Assembly: GCA_041395105.1 (NCBI GenBank)
Contig: JAWLBB010000002.1
Span: 186,001-250,000, forward strand
Direction: 5' to 3'
From: Opitutaceae bacterium
GTDB lineage: Bacteria; Verrucomicrobiota; Verrucomicrobiia; Opitutales; Opitutaceae
DNA length: 64,000 nucleotides
The translations under genes were made by a program, and so were the position numbers. The notes beneath the pieces are model-generated. The model did not search any database, was not told the DNA's origin, and saw nothing but the letters and a program-made list of their open reading frames with translations. Of the stretch, positions 8,026-16,491 are shown one piece after another; positions within the stretch are counted from its first letter, which is position 1, and each line of letters opens with the position of its first letter.

Positions 8026-9072
8026 GTGGGCCTGCGCACAAAGACTCATCGAGCGATTACCCTTGCGACGAGCTTTTCCACCCTCGTCATCCTGTTCTGC
8101 TGCCCTGCCAGTCGGGCGGAATCCCTCGAGGTCAAAGGTGTCGTCTACGAGAATGTCGTTGTCCGATCGACCTCACCCTCCCACCTGACGGTCAGTCATG
8201 ACAAGGGGATCTCCCAGATCGCCCTCTCCGACCTTCCACCGGAATGGCAGGAACGCCTGGACTACGATCCCGCGGTCGCCGCCCGCCATCAGGCCAAGAT
8301 CGCCGCCCAGGCCCGGCAGGCGATCCTCGAACGGAAGCCTGTCCGGCCCGCGACACCTGAGACCCCGGCCGGATACACCCGCCTGAGCCTCAAGATTGAT
8401 TTCCGCGAAGACAAGCCACCCGCAATTACCCGTGCCAAAGATCAGGGCCACCGGCCGGTCAATGACATCTATGCCATGGTGACCGCCCTCGAATACGCCT
8501 ATTCGATGAAAAGCCAGGTGCCCACACCCCTCTCCGAGGAATTTGTCCTCTGGGCCCTCTCCCGCACCTCCCCGGAGATCAAATTCGGCGAGGGTTTCCA
8601 CTTCACGGAAATCATCAGGGCCGTCCAGATCCACGGCGTCTGCCGGGAGGACCTTTTCGCCAACCGGACCGACCGACCCGTCACCGCAGTCGAAGAACCG
8701 TCCCTCGCCGCGGTCAACGACGCCGCCCAACGCAGGAATCTTCAGGCCATCCTCATCCAGACCGGGGAACAATCGCTGGCCCAGATCCTCTTCAACCTCA
8801 ATCAAAACCGCCCGGTCGTCGTCGCCCTGCGCTGGCCCAATGCCAATACCTTCCGCCAGAACGCCACCCTCCGGGCCCAGGTTCCGCTGGAGAAATCCGC
8901 CCACGTCGTCACGCTGATCGGCTACCAACCCGATCCGTCCGATCCCGACGCTGTCCTTCTGCTTTTCAGGAACTCCTTCGGCCCGCATTGGGGCGCGGCC
9001 GGCCATGGCTTCATTGCTCTCGACTACCTGAAGCGACACCTCCTGGGGGCATTTGCGGTCGACCTCTACTAG
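8026..9072 (+). CDS. Papain-fold (C1-like) secreted protein lacking catalytic Cys
   Basis: 348 residues from a GTG start, with a signal peptide to about residue 31. Residues 33-85 form a small domain (GVVYENVVVRS, LPPEWQERLDYDP) of a kind common at the N-terminus of verrucomicrobial secreted proteins. Residues 117-348 follow the C1 papain fold: the KDQG oxyanion segment with Q140, the SAHVVTLIGY histidine block (H293) and the FRNSFGPHWG asparagine block (N316). The position of the papain nucleophile, six residues after Q140, is N146 (QGHRPVNDIYAM), and the usual Trp after it is D147. It is therefore probably a pseudopeptidase with a binding or regulatory role. No obvious partner lies next to it. 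Confidence 0.75.
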   Translation: MGLRTKTHRAITLATSFSTLVILFCCPASRAESLEVKGVVYENVVVRSTSPSHLTVSHDKGISQIALSDLPPEWQERLDYDPAVAARHQAKIAAQARQAILERKPVRPATPETPAGYTRLSLKIDFREDKPPAITRAKDQGHRPVNDIYAMVTALEYAYSMKSQVPTPLSEEFVLWALSRTSPEIKFGEGFHFTEIIRAVQIHGVCREDLFANRTDRPVTAVEEPSLAAVNDAAQRRNLQAILIQTGEQSLAQILFNLNQNRPVVVALRWPNANTFRQNATLRAQVPLEKSAHVVTLIGYQPDPSDPDAVLLLFRNSFGPHWGAAGHGFIALDYLKRHLLGAFAVDLY

Positions 9073-9120
9073 TGGACTGACGCGGATCAACTGATGGGTA
9101 TCAGGTATCCACGAGAGTGT

Positions 9121-9188
9121 GTAGGAGAGGCTTTACGCCTCGATCCAGAGCCGGTCTGGACAAGAATCGAGGCGTAAGCCTCTCCTGC
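9121..9188. repeat. REP-like palindrome, family A copy 2
   Basis: The arms GTAGGAGAGGCTTTACGCCT and GGCGTAAGCCTCTCCTGC are near-perfect complements over about 24 bases and enclose a GA-rich loop. It has the same first 24 bases as the copy at 5391, with an unrelated loop, as expected of a dispersed palindromic repeat. Confidence 0.85.
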
Positions 9189-9294
9189 CCAACCCGTCAG
9201 ATCATGCGTGTCTGACCACTAGAGGCCTCCGGGCACGCCCGGCGATCGCGCCCTGCACGGGAGTCCTACAGACCGGGTTTGGTCTGGAAACTGA

Positions 9295-9579
9295 AAACAA
9301 AACGTAGCAAACTACGGTTTGTTTATGTTCTGAAACCCTACGGTCTATGCCACGTTTGGTTTCGAAAGAGATATGCCCATCCCCTCGACGGCGGGTCCGG
9401 AGGCCCTCGCCCTACCGTTCACAGAGCATCCGTGGTCGGGCTGGACGTCCCGGGCCAGCCGCCAGCGCTTGCCCGGCCAACACAGTAGCTACGGTTGGTT
9501 TCAGAACGCAAAACAAAACGTAGCATAGACCGTAGGGTTTTCGACTCGAAAACAAACTGTAGCACCCTACGGTTTGTTT
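9295..9579. repeat. Cluster of AAACAAA-GTAGC hairpins, repeat family B
   Basis: The gene-free stretch 9073-9578 is mostly repeat. A stem AAACAAAACGTAG/CTACGGTTTGTTT at 9295-9324 is followed by CCTACGGTCTATGCCACGTTTGG. Related units recur at 9482-9545 (AAACAAAACGTAGCATAGACCGTAGG) and at 9550-9579 (AAACAAACTGTAGC with CCCTACGGTTTGTTT). Between them, 9380-9480 is GC-rich and carries a TCGCCCTACC motif shared with 17451-17460. The last stem runs into the stop codon of the K+ channel gene. Confidence 0.75.
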
Positions 9580-10277
9580 CAGCTTTTCTTTTCCCGTCCG
9601 CGATCCCGCCTGACCTGCTGGCTGATGAGGCGGGCGACGAGGACCCCGATGAAGAGCTGGCCGATGATCGCCTCGAGGGCCGCCAGGTTGCGGGCCGTCG
9701 GCTTCAGCGGCGTGATATCGCCGTAACCGAGCGTGCTCAGGGTCACCAGGCTGAAATAGGAGAAATGCGATTGCTGCAGGCGCGGTGAAGCGAGTCCCTC
9801 GAGTCCGCCATAGGCCAGGCGGCCGCTGGAAAACGACCCGGGGTCCACATTCTCGACAAGCATGAAGAGGTCCGTCCAACCCAGGCCCATCAGGAGGTAG
9901 GCGCAGATGGCCGCCGAGAGGACATTCCCATCGATGACCTCGGCCCGGTAGACATAGGTGAGGATTCCGACCACCATCAGGGTATAGAACGCACACCCCA
10001 GCGCACTTGAGAGGATCACCCACTCGATCCGGCCGGAGAGCTCGGCCGTCCAGAGGGCGACCAGACCGATCACGACAAGGATCCAGGAAATCCATCGCAT
10101 CAGACGACTCTCTCTCAAGGCCGTCACGGCCGAGATGAAAACCGCCGTCGCACACAGTCCAAGGATGACCCCGTTTCCGACGATGGGGGCGAGTGCCAGC
10201 CAGACGAGAAGAAACACCAGGAGCATTTCAAAGCGCCATTCAAAGCGGGATCCTTTGGTTCCGGGAAAGTGTGTCAT
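9579..10277 (-). CDS. Potassium channel family protein
   Basis: A 232-residue integral membrane protein. Several N-terminal hydrophobic segments (about 19-130) precede a two-helix ion-channel module at about 125-220: a pore helix and the selectivity filter TLGYGD at 182-187, followed by the inner helix ALEAIIGQLFIGVLVARLI. The filter is the canonical K+ sequence. There is no C-terminal RCK/TrkA-N domain, so gating is not explained by the sequence. The stop codon lies in a repeat hairpin. It is divergent from the TrpB2 gene. Confidence 0.88.
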   Translation of the reverse strand: MTHFPGTKGSRFEWRFEMLLVFLLVWLALAPIVGNGVILGLCATAVFISAVTALRESRLMRWISWILVVIGLVALWTAELSGRIEWVILSSALGCAFYTLMVVGILTYVYRAEVIDGNVLSAAICAYLLMGLGWTDLFMLVENVDPGSFSSGRLAYGGLEGLASPRLQQSHFSYFSLVTLSTLGYGDITPLKPTARNLAALEAIIGQLFIGVLVARLISQQVRRDRGREKKS

Positions 10278-10425
10278 GGAGCCGAACCCTGAAGATGAAT
10301 CGACAGCGCTTCAATCCCCGTCTGCCCCCATCCCTTTCGGCAGGGATCGTTTTCAGCAGTTTGCCTTCATCCAGGTCCCCGGGCCATTGACAGGAGTGGT
10401 CCGCTTGATCAGAAACTCTATCCCT

Positions 10426-11790
10426 ATGGAGCCCATCAAATACCTCCTCCCCGATGATGCCATTCCGACTGCATGGTACAACCTGCAGGCCGACTTTCCG
10501 GAGCCCCTTCCCCCGGTTCTGCATCCGGGAACCGGGCAACCCATCGGGCCGGACGACCTCGCCCCCCTCTTTGCCAATGAGCTGATTGCCCAGGAGGTCT
10601 CGACCGAGCGCTGGATTGAGATCCCGGACGAGGTGCGCCAGATCCTCGCCCAATGGCGCTGCACCCCGCTCTACCGGGCGCGCCGCCTCGAGAAGGCCCT
10701 CAAGACCCCGGCCAGGATCTACTACAAATGGGAAGGGGTCAGCCCAAGCGGTTCCCACAAGCCGAATACCGCCGTCCCCCAGGCTTACTACAATATGAAG
10801 CAGGGCGTGAAGCGGATCTCGACCGAAACCGGCGCCGGCCAGTGGGGTTCGTCCCTGGCCATGGCCTGCCAGATCTTCGGCCTCGAGTGTCTCGTCTACA
10901 TGGTGAAGGTCAGCTTCAATCAAAAGCCCTACCGGCGCGCCCTGATGGAAGCCTACGGCGCCCGTTGTGTGGCCAGTCCGAGCAGCGAGACCGACGCCGG
11001 CCGCAAGATACTCCAGGATGATCCGGACTGCCGGGGTTCACTGGGCATCGCCATCTCCGAAGCCGTCGAGGTCGCGGCCAAGAACGAAGATACCAAGTAC
11101 TGCCTCGGCAGCGTCCTCAATCACGTCCTCGTGCACCAGTCCGTCATCGGACTCGAGGCACAGAAGCAACTCGAGATGGCGGGCGACTACCCCGACATCA
11201 TCGTGGGGTGCACGGGCGGCGGGTCCAACTTCGCCGGCATCGCCTTTCCCTTCATCGGCAAGAAACTGCGCGACGGCGGCAAGCTCAAGGTCGTCGCGGT
11301 CGAACCCTCCGCCTGTCCCTCGCTGACCAAAGGTCCGCTCCGCTATGACTTCGGGGACACCGCCCATCTGACTCCCCTGGTCAAGATGAACACCCTGGGC
11401 AGCACCTTCGTGCCCCCCGGCTTCCACAGCGGCGGCCTGCGCTACCACGGGATGGCCCCCATGGTCAGCCACGCCCTCAAGCTCGGCCTCTGCGAGGCCC
11501 GGGCCTTCAATCAGCTCGAGACCTTCGCGGCAGGTATCCAGTTCGCCAAGGCGGAGGGCATCATTCCGGCGCCCGAAGCCAACCACGCGGTGGTCGGCGC
11601 CATCCGGGAAGCCGAAAAGTGTCGTGAATCCGGCGAGGCCAAAACCATTCTCTTCAATCTCTGCGGTCACGGCCATTTCGACATGCAGGCCTACATCGAT
11701 TACCACGCGGGCAAGCTGCAGGACTACGATTACCCGGAAGAGGAAATCGCCATGGCCCTGGCCGGCCTCCCGCACTTCGGCAACGAATAG
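10426..11790 (+). CDS. Tryptophan synthase beta-like protein, TrpB2 type
   Basis: A PLP enzyme of 454 residues, the normal length for the TrpB2 group; upstream in-frame ATGs would add 50 to 97 atypical residues overlapping the channel gene. The PLP lysine lies in SPSGSHKPN (K112), the tetraglycine phosphate loop in GCTGGGSNF, and the ETGAGQWG catalytic segment is intact. TrpB2 enzymes make tryptophan from indole and serine without TrpA, or serve indole salvage. No trpA or other trp gene is nearby, which fits a stand-alone role. Confidence 0.92.
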   Translation: MEPIKYLLPDDAIPTAWYNLQADFPEPLPPVLHPGTGQPIGPDDLAPLFANELIAQEVSTERWIEIPDEVRQILAQWRCTPLYRARRLEKALKTPARIYYKWEGVSPSGSHKPNTAVPQAYYNMKQGVKRISTETGAGQWGSSLAMACQIFGLECLVYMVKVSFNQKPYRRALMEAYGARCVASPSSETDAGRKILQDDPDCRGSLGIAISEAVEVAAKNEDTKYCLGSVLNHVLVHQSVIGLEAQKQLEMAGDYPDIIVGCTGGGSNFAGIAFPFIGKKLRDGGKLKVVAVEPSACPSLTKGPLRYDFGDTAHLTPLVKMNTLGSTFVPPGFHSGGLRYHGMAPMVSHALKLGLCEARAFNQLETFAAGIQFAKAEGIIPAPEANHAVVGAIREAEKCRESGEAKTILFNLCGHGHFDMQAYIDYHAGKLQDYDYPEEEIAMALAGLPHFGNE

Positions 11791-11818
11791 GAACAGGGCG
11801 GGCTATCCCAAACAGACT

Positions 11819-11890
11819 GTAGCCACTTCGCTGTGTCGAAGTGACACCGGTCTGGTTGCGGTAGCCACACCGCTACAACGGCGTGGCTAC
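11819..11890. repeat. Tandem GTAGCCAC hairpins, repeat family C
   Basis: Two hairpins in the same orientation each begin GTAGCCAC. The first has perfect arms CACTTCG/CGAAGTG at 11824-11843. The second has arms GTAGCCACACCG/CGGCGTGGCTAC at 11861-11890 (11 of 12 pairs). They fill the gap between convergent trpB2 and the HTTM-like gene and may also serve as a bidirectional transcription end. Confidence 0.75.
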
Positions 11891-11906
11891 ATAGACCGAA
11901 CCGGTC

Positions 11907-13355
11907 TCAATGCCGACAGGTGTCGTTGCGGGGGTCGTAAAGCCGGATCCCGATGAATCGGTGGGCGACCGGGTCCAGACGGACCAGTTCCGGGTTATCC
12001 CGGGCCCGCTCCAGCCGCGTTTCCACCCCGCCGCGCCGGTAGGTCAGGCTGGCGTCCGGATAGTCAACCAGGATGCGCCGCAACTCATGCCAGCTGATGA
12101 GCTGCCCCACATCCCGGATACCGCACAGCCACTCGCTGGACGAATCGATGATTTCGACCAGATCGTCCTGTCTCGCCTTCCCCGGCCACCTCGGGATGAG
12201 AAAATGATTCGAGACCCCACCCTCCGTGCGCAGATTGCTGTACATGGTGAAGGTCCCCAGATTCTTGCTCCCGAGATAGGGCGCCGCGCAATTGGCCAAT
12301 TGGATGGCGACAAGCAGTCCGAAAGCGATCCCCACCACGAGTGGGGTCCCCCTTTCCGGCCCCGGCCGCCAGAGCGGGAATCGGAACGAGGGCGTTTTCA
12401 TCGCGTAATGAAGAAAGAGCGGCCCCAGCACGAGGGTGGCCACGGCAAGGAGGATCCAGTTGCGGTTGTCCAGAAGCGATGCCTTGCCCGACCATTGGGC
12501 CACCGCGAGGACAAAGGCGGCCACGATGAAGAGCGCGGTGCGTTTGGCCACGAGCGGACGGATCAGGCGCCCGGGAAGCCGCCCTGCGTCCGCAAAGACC
12601 CGCGACGCGGTCGGCTGGGGAAAGAAGAGGAAGACCAGAGCGAGCAGCACCAGGGTGAAATCAATCGCGGTGGCCGACGGACTGAACGACATGATGAAGT
12701 GAAAGACCACCACGACCACGATACCGGTCCGGCGCCCCCCGGGCACGAACAGGAGGACCGGGATGAGCAGCTCGAGCCCGGCGATCCCATAAGGCAGAAC
12801 GGCTTCAACCCCAGCCGGGAGCGACCCCGGCGCCACTCCCAGAGCGGCGAGGGCTTTGTAGGCCATGCCCACCGCGCAACTCGTCTCAACCGCAAAGAAG
12901 CCGGAGTTGAGTTTGGCCAGGGCCGCCGCCCCATAGGAAAGCAGCACGGTCAGCCGGATATAGCGCACGGGAAGCGGCCAACCGCCGCAGGCGCCTCCCC
13001 GGCGCCGGACCCAATCCACGGCCAGGGCGGCCAGGATGCCCAGGTTGACGAAGGCCATCATGTGGGCGTGGTTCCCTATCCACGGCATCGTCGTCCAGAA
13101 ATACACCAGGTAGGTCGTCGCCAGCATTCCGAGGCGCAGTCGGGAGGAGGGCCGGTCGAGGACAAGGACCGCGGCGATGATCAGGAGCCAGACGGCGTGC
13201 TCGTTCGGTCTCGTCTTGCGCAGGACATGGGCGAGCGTCCCGATCGCCCAGAGCAGGTTGAAGAGGATGGCCTGGTTGCCTTGATCCCTCCACCCCGGAC
13301 CGCCCGTTGACGCATCGGATCCGGCCGCAGGGTCTGATCGTGGGGTTCCTGACAT
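11907..13355 (-). CDS. Polytopic membrane protein, HTTM-like
   Basis: A 482-residue protein with about ten hydrophobic segments between residues 28 and 365 and a soluble C-terminus of about 115 residues. Features shared with the HTTM (vitamin-K-carboxylase-like) superfamily include a NHAHMMAFVN segment, a central YGAAALAKLNSGF block, and TFTMYSNLRTEGG before the tail. Known HTTM proteins include membrane carboxylases and enzymes of unknown chemistry. The start is not certain because the first 25 residues are low in information. It has no clear functional link to its neighbours. Confidence 0.6.
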   Translation of the reverse strand: MSGTPRSDPAAGSDASTGGPGWRDQGNQAILFNLLWAIGTLAHVLRKTRPNEHAVWLLIIAAVLVLDRPSSRLRLGMLATTYLVYFWTTMPWIGNHAHMMAFVNLGILAALAVDWVRRRGGACGGWPLPVRYIRLTVLLSYGAAALAKLNSGFFAVETSCAVGMAYKALAALGVAPGSLPAGVEAVLPYGIAGLELLIPVLLFVPGGRRTGIVVVVVFHFIMSFSPSATAIDFTLVLLALVFLFFPQPTASRVFADAGRLPGRLIRPLVAKRTALFIVAAFVLAVAQWSGKASLLDNRNWILLAVATLVLGPLFLHYAMKTPSFRFPLWRPGPERGTPLVVGIAFGLLVAIQLANCAAPYLGSKNLGTFTMYSNLRTEGGVSNHFLIPRWPGKARQDDLVEIIDSSSEWLCGIRDVGQLISWHELRRILVDYPDASLTYRRGGVETRLERARDNPELVRLDPVAHRFIGIRLYDPRNDTCRH

Positions 13356-13406
13356 CGACCCCCACCATGGCCGATCCCCTCGCGAGGTCGACGCAAAAGC
13401 AGACGC

Positions 13407-14324
13407 TCAGCCGGCCACGGCTTCGGCCTCCCGGGCGCGTCTCCGTTCCTCTTCCTTGCGGAGCAATTCGCGCTGCGCGGCCACCCGCGGCGGGATGATC
13501 TCGCAGCGGGGAGCCACCGGCACGAAGTCATAACTCTCCCGGCCAATTCCGCGAAGGACGGCCTTTTCTATCGGCGAGGTGACACTCCCGTCCGTCCGGT
13601 TGAAGACCATCGGCTCCGCCAGACGGATACAAGGATTCGTCATGAACCGTGCGACCTGGCTGTGGTTCCGGCTTGAGGCGTGGAGCATATAGGGATGCAG
13701 GAGGAAGACATCCCCGGCTTTTCCGGTCACTTCCCGGAAATCCCGACATTGCCGGATGAGGGCCTTTTCACCCCTTGGAAAACCAAAGGGATGAACGCCC
13801 TCCGGATGTTCCGCCAGGAACCGGGCCACCACGCCGATCGAATCGGGTGCGATAAAAGTCCCCCCGCCCTTTTCGCCGACATCGGAATAATAGACGACGA
13901 TCAGGAGGCCCTGCTCCGGGCTGTCCATGAAATGGAGGAAGAAATCTCCGTCCTTGTGCCACCCCTCCGCGTCCGGCCCGGGAGGCACCCAGGGCTTGTC
14001 GCGACCCCAGCCGAAATTCAGAACGAAACCGTTTCCGAAACTCGGGTTGCCGGCCAGCCGTTCCTCACCTCCCGCGAGTTCACACATGGCGGTCCAGACA
14101 TTCGGGGCGAATTCCCGGACCGCCCGGCTCTCCGTATTGGGCATATGCACCTTGTCCACGGGCCAGCTCGCGAGGTCATCCGGATCCAGCCCGTTGCGCG
14201 CCCAGCTCTCCTCAACCCACCGATGGGCCACTGAACCCGGGGACACCTCTATACTGGAGGGCAGGTGAAGGAATCCGTACTGGATGAAGTGTTCAATCTG
14301 TTCGTCTGTCAGCAAAGTACTCAT
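13407..14324 (-). CDS. Phytanoyl-CoA dioxygenase (PhyH) family protein
   Basis: A predicted Fe(II)/2-oxoglutarate oxygenase of 305 residues starting at MSTLLTDEQI. The iron ligands are visible: H123 and D125 in GWHKDGDF, and H210 in DVFLLHPYMLHAS. R226 in QVARFM is the likely 2-oxoglutarate-binding arginine. The FIQYGFLHLPSS opening is typical of the family. PhyH proteins hydroxylate diverse small molecules, so the substrate cannot be named. The C-terminus is a short Arg/Glu-rich helix. Monocistronic. Confidence 0.85.
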   Translation of the reverse strand: MSTLLTDEQIEHFIQYGFLHLPSSIEVSPGSVAHRWVEESWARNGLDPDDLASWPVDKVHMPNTESRAVREFAPNVWTAMCELAGGEERLAGNPSFGNGFVLNFGWGRDKPWVPPGPDAEGWHKDGDFFLHFMDSPEQGLLIVVYYSDVGEKGGGTFIAPDSIGVVARFLAEHPEGVHPFGFPRGEKALIRQCRDFREVTGKAGDVFLLHPYMLHASSRNHSQVARFMTNPCIRLAEPMVFNRTDGSVTSPIEKAVLRGIGRESYDFVPVAPRCEIIPPRVAAQRELLRKEEERRRAREAEAVAG

Positions 14325-14507
14325 GGGATCGTCTCTCTGGGGGAACTGAAGAAGGGGTGGAAAGAAACTGCACACGAGTCTGACCGATCCGGAACGCCTG
14401 TCGATGCGTTTGCCTCTGAAAACGTTCACACTGTAGACCCGAATGGAACTCAGTTGAGCCGATTCCCAGGCTCCGAAGGTTCGATTCTTGCTCGTTCGTT
14501 TGTCAGT

Positions 14508-14573
14508 TGTAGCCGCCCCAGTCTCTTGGGGCGCTTGAGCGTGTAATCGCGGCAAGAGACTGCCGCAGCGACA
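14508..14573. repeat. Double hairpin, repeat family C relative
   Basis: The gap 14325-14713 contains one recognisable element. The left arm at 14508-14533 (TGTAGCCGCCCCAGTCTCTT...) and the right arm at 14548-14573 are imperfect inverse copies, and each arm is itself a small hairpin (GCCCCA/TTGGGGC and GCGGCA/TGCCGC around AGTCTCTTG or its complement). It shares the TGTAGCC head with the elements at 11819. Nothing else is apparent in the rest of the gap except the probable ABC promoter region. Confidence 0.65.
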
Positions 14574-14713
14574 ACCCACGATTCCTCCTGAACACCGCTC
14601 ATCTTGGTGCCATCCACAGCGGACCCGACCCACTCTTGGGTTGCCGGAGGCAGGTGCCATTCGCTATCACTCTTCCGGCCCCTCCGGCCAACGACTCCCT
14701 TCCACCTCCATCC

Positions 14714-15697
14714 ATGCCCCAGATCCGTGTCGAGAACCTGGTCAAGACTTACCGGGTGGCGGAGCGCAACCCCGGCCTTCGGGGCGCCCTGACCGGCCTT
14801 TTCCGGCGGCGCCACCGGAAAGTCGAGGCCCTGGTCGGTATCAGTTTCCAACTCGAGGCCGGCGAACTGGTCGGCTATATCGGCCCCAACGGCGCCGGCA
14901 AATCGACCACCGTGAAAATAATGTCGGGGATCCTCGTTCCCGATTCCGGTCTCTGCGAGATCAATGGCTGTGTGCCCTGGCGGGACCGCCGCCATTATGT
15001 CGCGGGCATCGGCGTGGTCTTCGGCCAACGTACCCAGCTCTGGTGGGATCTGCCGGTCATCGAGTCCTTCGAGCTGCTCCGCGATATCTACCGGGTCCCG
15101 TCCGATCGTTACCGTCAGCGGATCGATGAACTCATCGGGATGCTCGATCTGACTCCGATCCTCGATGTCCCCGTCCGGCAGTTGAGCCTGGGACAACGCA
15201 TGCGCTGCGATCTGGCCGCCTCCCTTCTTCACCGTCCACCCATTCTTTTTCTCGATGAACCGACGATCGGACTCGACGCGGTCTCGAAACTGGCGGTCCG
15301 GGAATTCGTCCGGCGGATCAACCGCGAGGACGGCACTACCGTCATCCTGACGACTCATGACATGGATGATATCGAGGCCCTCTGCCGCCGGATCATCGTG
15401 ATCGGCGCCGGGCGCATTCTCTCCGACGGCACCCTCGACCAGCTTCGCGAACGGGTGACCCGCGAACGGTGGCTGATCGTCGACCTCGAAACCGACCGGG
15501 ATCCTCCAGAACTGGCACGGACTCGGCTGATCCGCCACGAAGGGCGCCGGGTCGTCTACGGTTTTGACCCCGAGAGCATTTCCGCCGCCCGGGTCATCGC
15601 CGCCGTCTCCAGCCAGACCGCGGTCAGGGACATTTTCGTGGAAAACCCGCCGATCGAGCTGATCATCGCGCGACTTTACGAGCAGAACGCGCCATGA
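14714..15697 (+). CDS. ABC-2 type exporter ATP-binding protein
   Basis: The start at MPQIRVENLVKTYRV gives 327 residues. The Walker A motif GPNGAGKST lies at 57-65, the signature LSLGQRMR and Walker B ILFLDEPTIGLD follow, and the switch histidine is in LTTHDMDD. After the nucleotide-binding domain there is a C-terminal extension of about 90 residues, as in DrrA/NatA-like exporters. It is coupled to the first permease by a 4-base overlap. With two ABC-2 permeases it forms a three-gene exporter of unknown substrate. Confidence 0.93.
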   Translation: MPQIRVENLVKTYRVAERNPGLRGALTGLFRRRHRKVEALVGISFQLEAGELVGYIGPNGAGKSTTVKIMSGILVPDSGLCEINGCVPWRDRRHYVAGIGVVFGQRTQLWWDLPVIESFELLRDIYRVPSDRYRQRIDELIGMLDLTPILDVPVRQLSLGQRMRCDLAASLLHRPPILFLDEPTIGLDAVSKLAVREFVRRINREDGTTVILTTHDMDDIEALCRRIIVIGAGRILSDGTLDQLRERVTRERWLIVDLETDRDPPELARTRLIRHEGRRVVYGFDPESISAARVIAAVSSQTAVRDIFVENPPIELIIARLYEQNAP

Positions 15698-16488
15698 AGC
15701 CCTTTTTCGCCATTATCAGCGCCCGCTTCCGCCTGCTGCTGCAATACCGCGCCGCCGCCGTGGCCGGATTGATCACGCAGATCATCTTCGGCCTGATCAT
15801 CACGATGGTCTTTCAGGCCTTCTACCGGTCGGGCGATCTGAAGAATCCACCGATGACCCTGGCCGAAGTCGTGACTTATGTCTGGCTGGGGCAGGCCCTG
15901 CTCGGAATTCTGCCGTGGAACGGAGATCCTGAAATCCGGGCCCTCGTCCGCTCCGGCGGTGTGGCCTATGAAACCCTTCGTCCGGTCAACCTCTATGTCT
16001 ATTGGTTTGCCCGGGCCATCGCCCTGCGGACTGCCCCCACTCTGCTGCGGGCCGTCCCCATGGTCATCCTCGCCCTGACCTTCTTCGGCATGCGTCCACC
16101 GGAGAGCCTGCCGGCCGGATGCGGATTCCTTCTTGTCATGGTCGGAACGATCGCTCTGAGCTGCGCCATCACCGTCCTGGTCGGCATCTCACTCATGTGG
16201 ACCATCAGCGGAGAGGGCCAGATCCAGCTCCTGCCGGCCGTCGTCACCCTTTTTTCCGGAATGCTCGTGCCCATTCCCCTCTTCCCCGAATGGGCCCGAC
16301 CCATCGTGGAATGGCTCCCGTTCAAAGGATTGGTCGACGCACCCTACCGGGTCTATCTGGGGCATATCCCGCTCGAGGATATCGGCGGGGTCATCCTTCA
16401 CCAGTGGATCTGGGTCGGCCTGCTCGTGATTGGCGGCACCGCCCTCATGCACCGGGGACTGCGAAAACTGACCATCCAGGGTGGCTGA
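15694..16488 (+). CDS. ABC-2 family transporter permease 1
   Basis: A 264-residue protein with six hydrophobic segments and no extracellular domain. The pattern fits the ABC-2 permease group found as heterodimeric pairs: an amphipathic start (KPFFAIISARFRLLLQYRAAA), TYVWLGQALLGILPW in the second third, and a late LFSGMLVPIPLFPEW before the last helices. It begins inside the ATPase stop codon and ends 3 bases before the second permease, so the subunits should be made together. Confidence 0.88.
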   Translation: MKPFFAIISARFRLLLQYRAAAVAGLITQIIFGLIITMVFQAFYRSGDLKNPPMTLAEVVTYVWLGQALLGILPWNGDPEIRALVRSGGVAYETLRPVNLYVYWFARAIALRTAPTLLRAVPMVILALTFFGMRPPESLPAGCGFLLVMVGTIALSCAITVLVGISLMWTISGEGQIQLLPAVVTLFSGMLVPIPLFPEWARPIVEWLPFKGLVDAPYRVYLGHIPLEDIGGVILHQWIWVGLLVIGGTALMHRGLRKLTIQGG

Positions 16489-16491
16489 ACC

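Noticed and set aside
9073..9578. CRISPR array
   Set aside because: The repeats are palindromic stems of unequal length and spacing, with no uniform spacers and no cas genes.
14325..14660. N-terminal extension of the PhyH gene
   Set aside because: The extension crosses a repeat hairpin and has no domain character, while the ATG at 14324 begins the typical family N-terminus.
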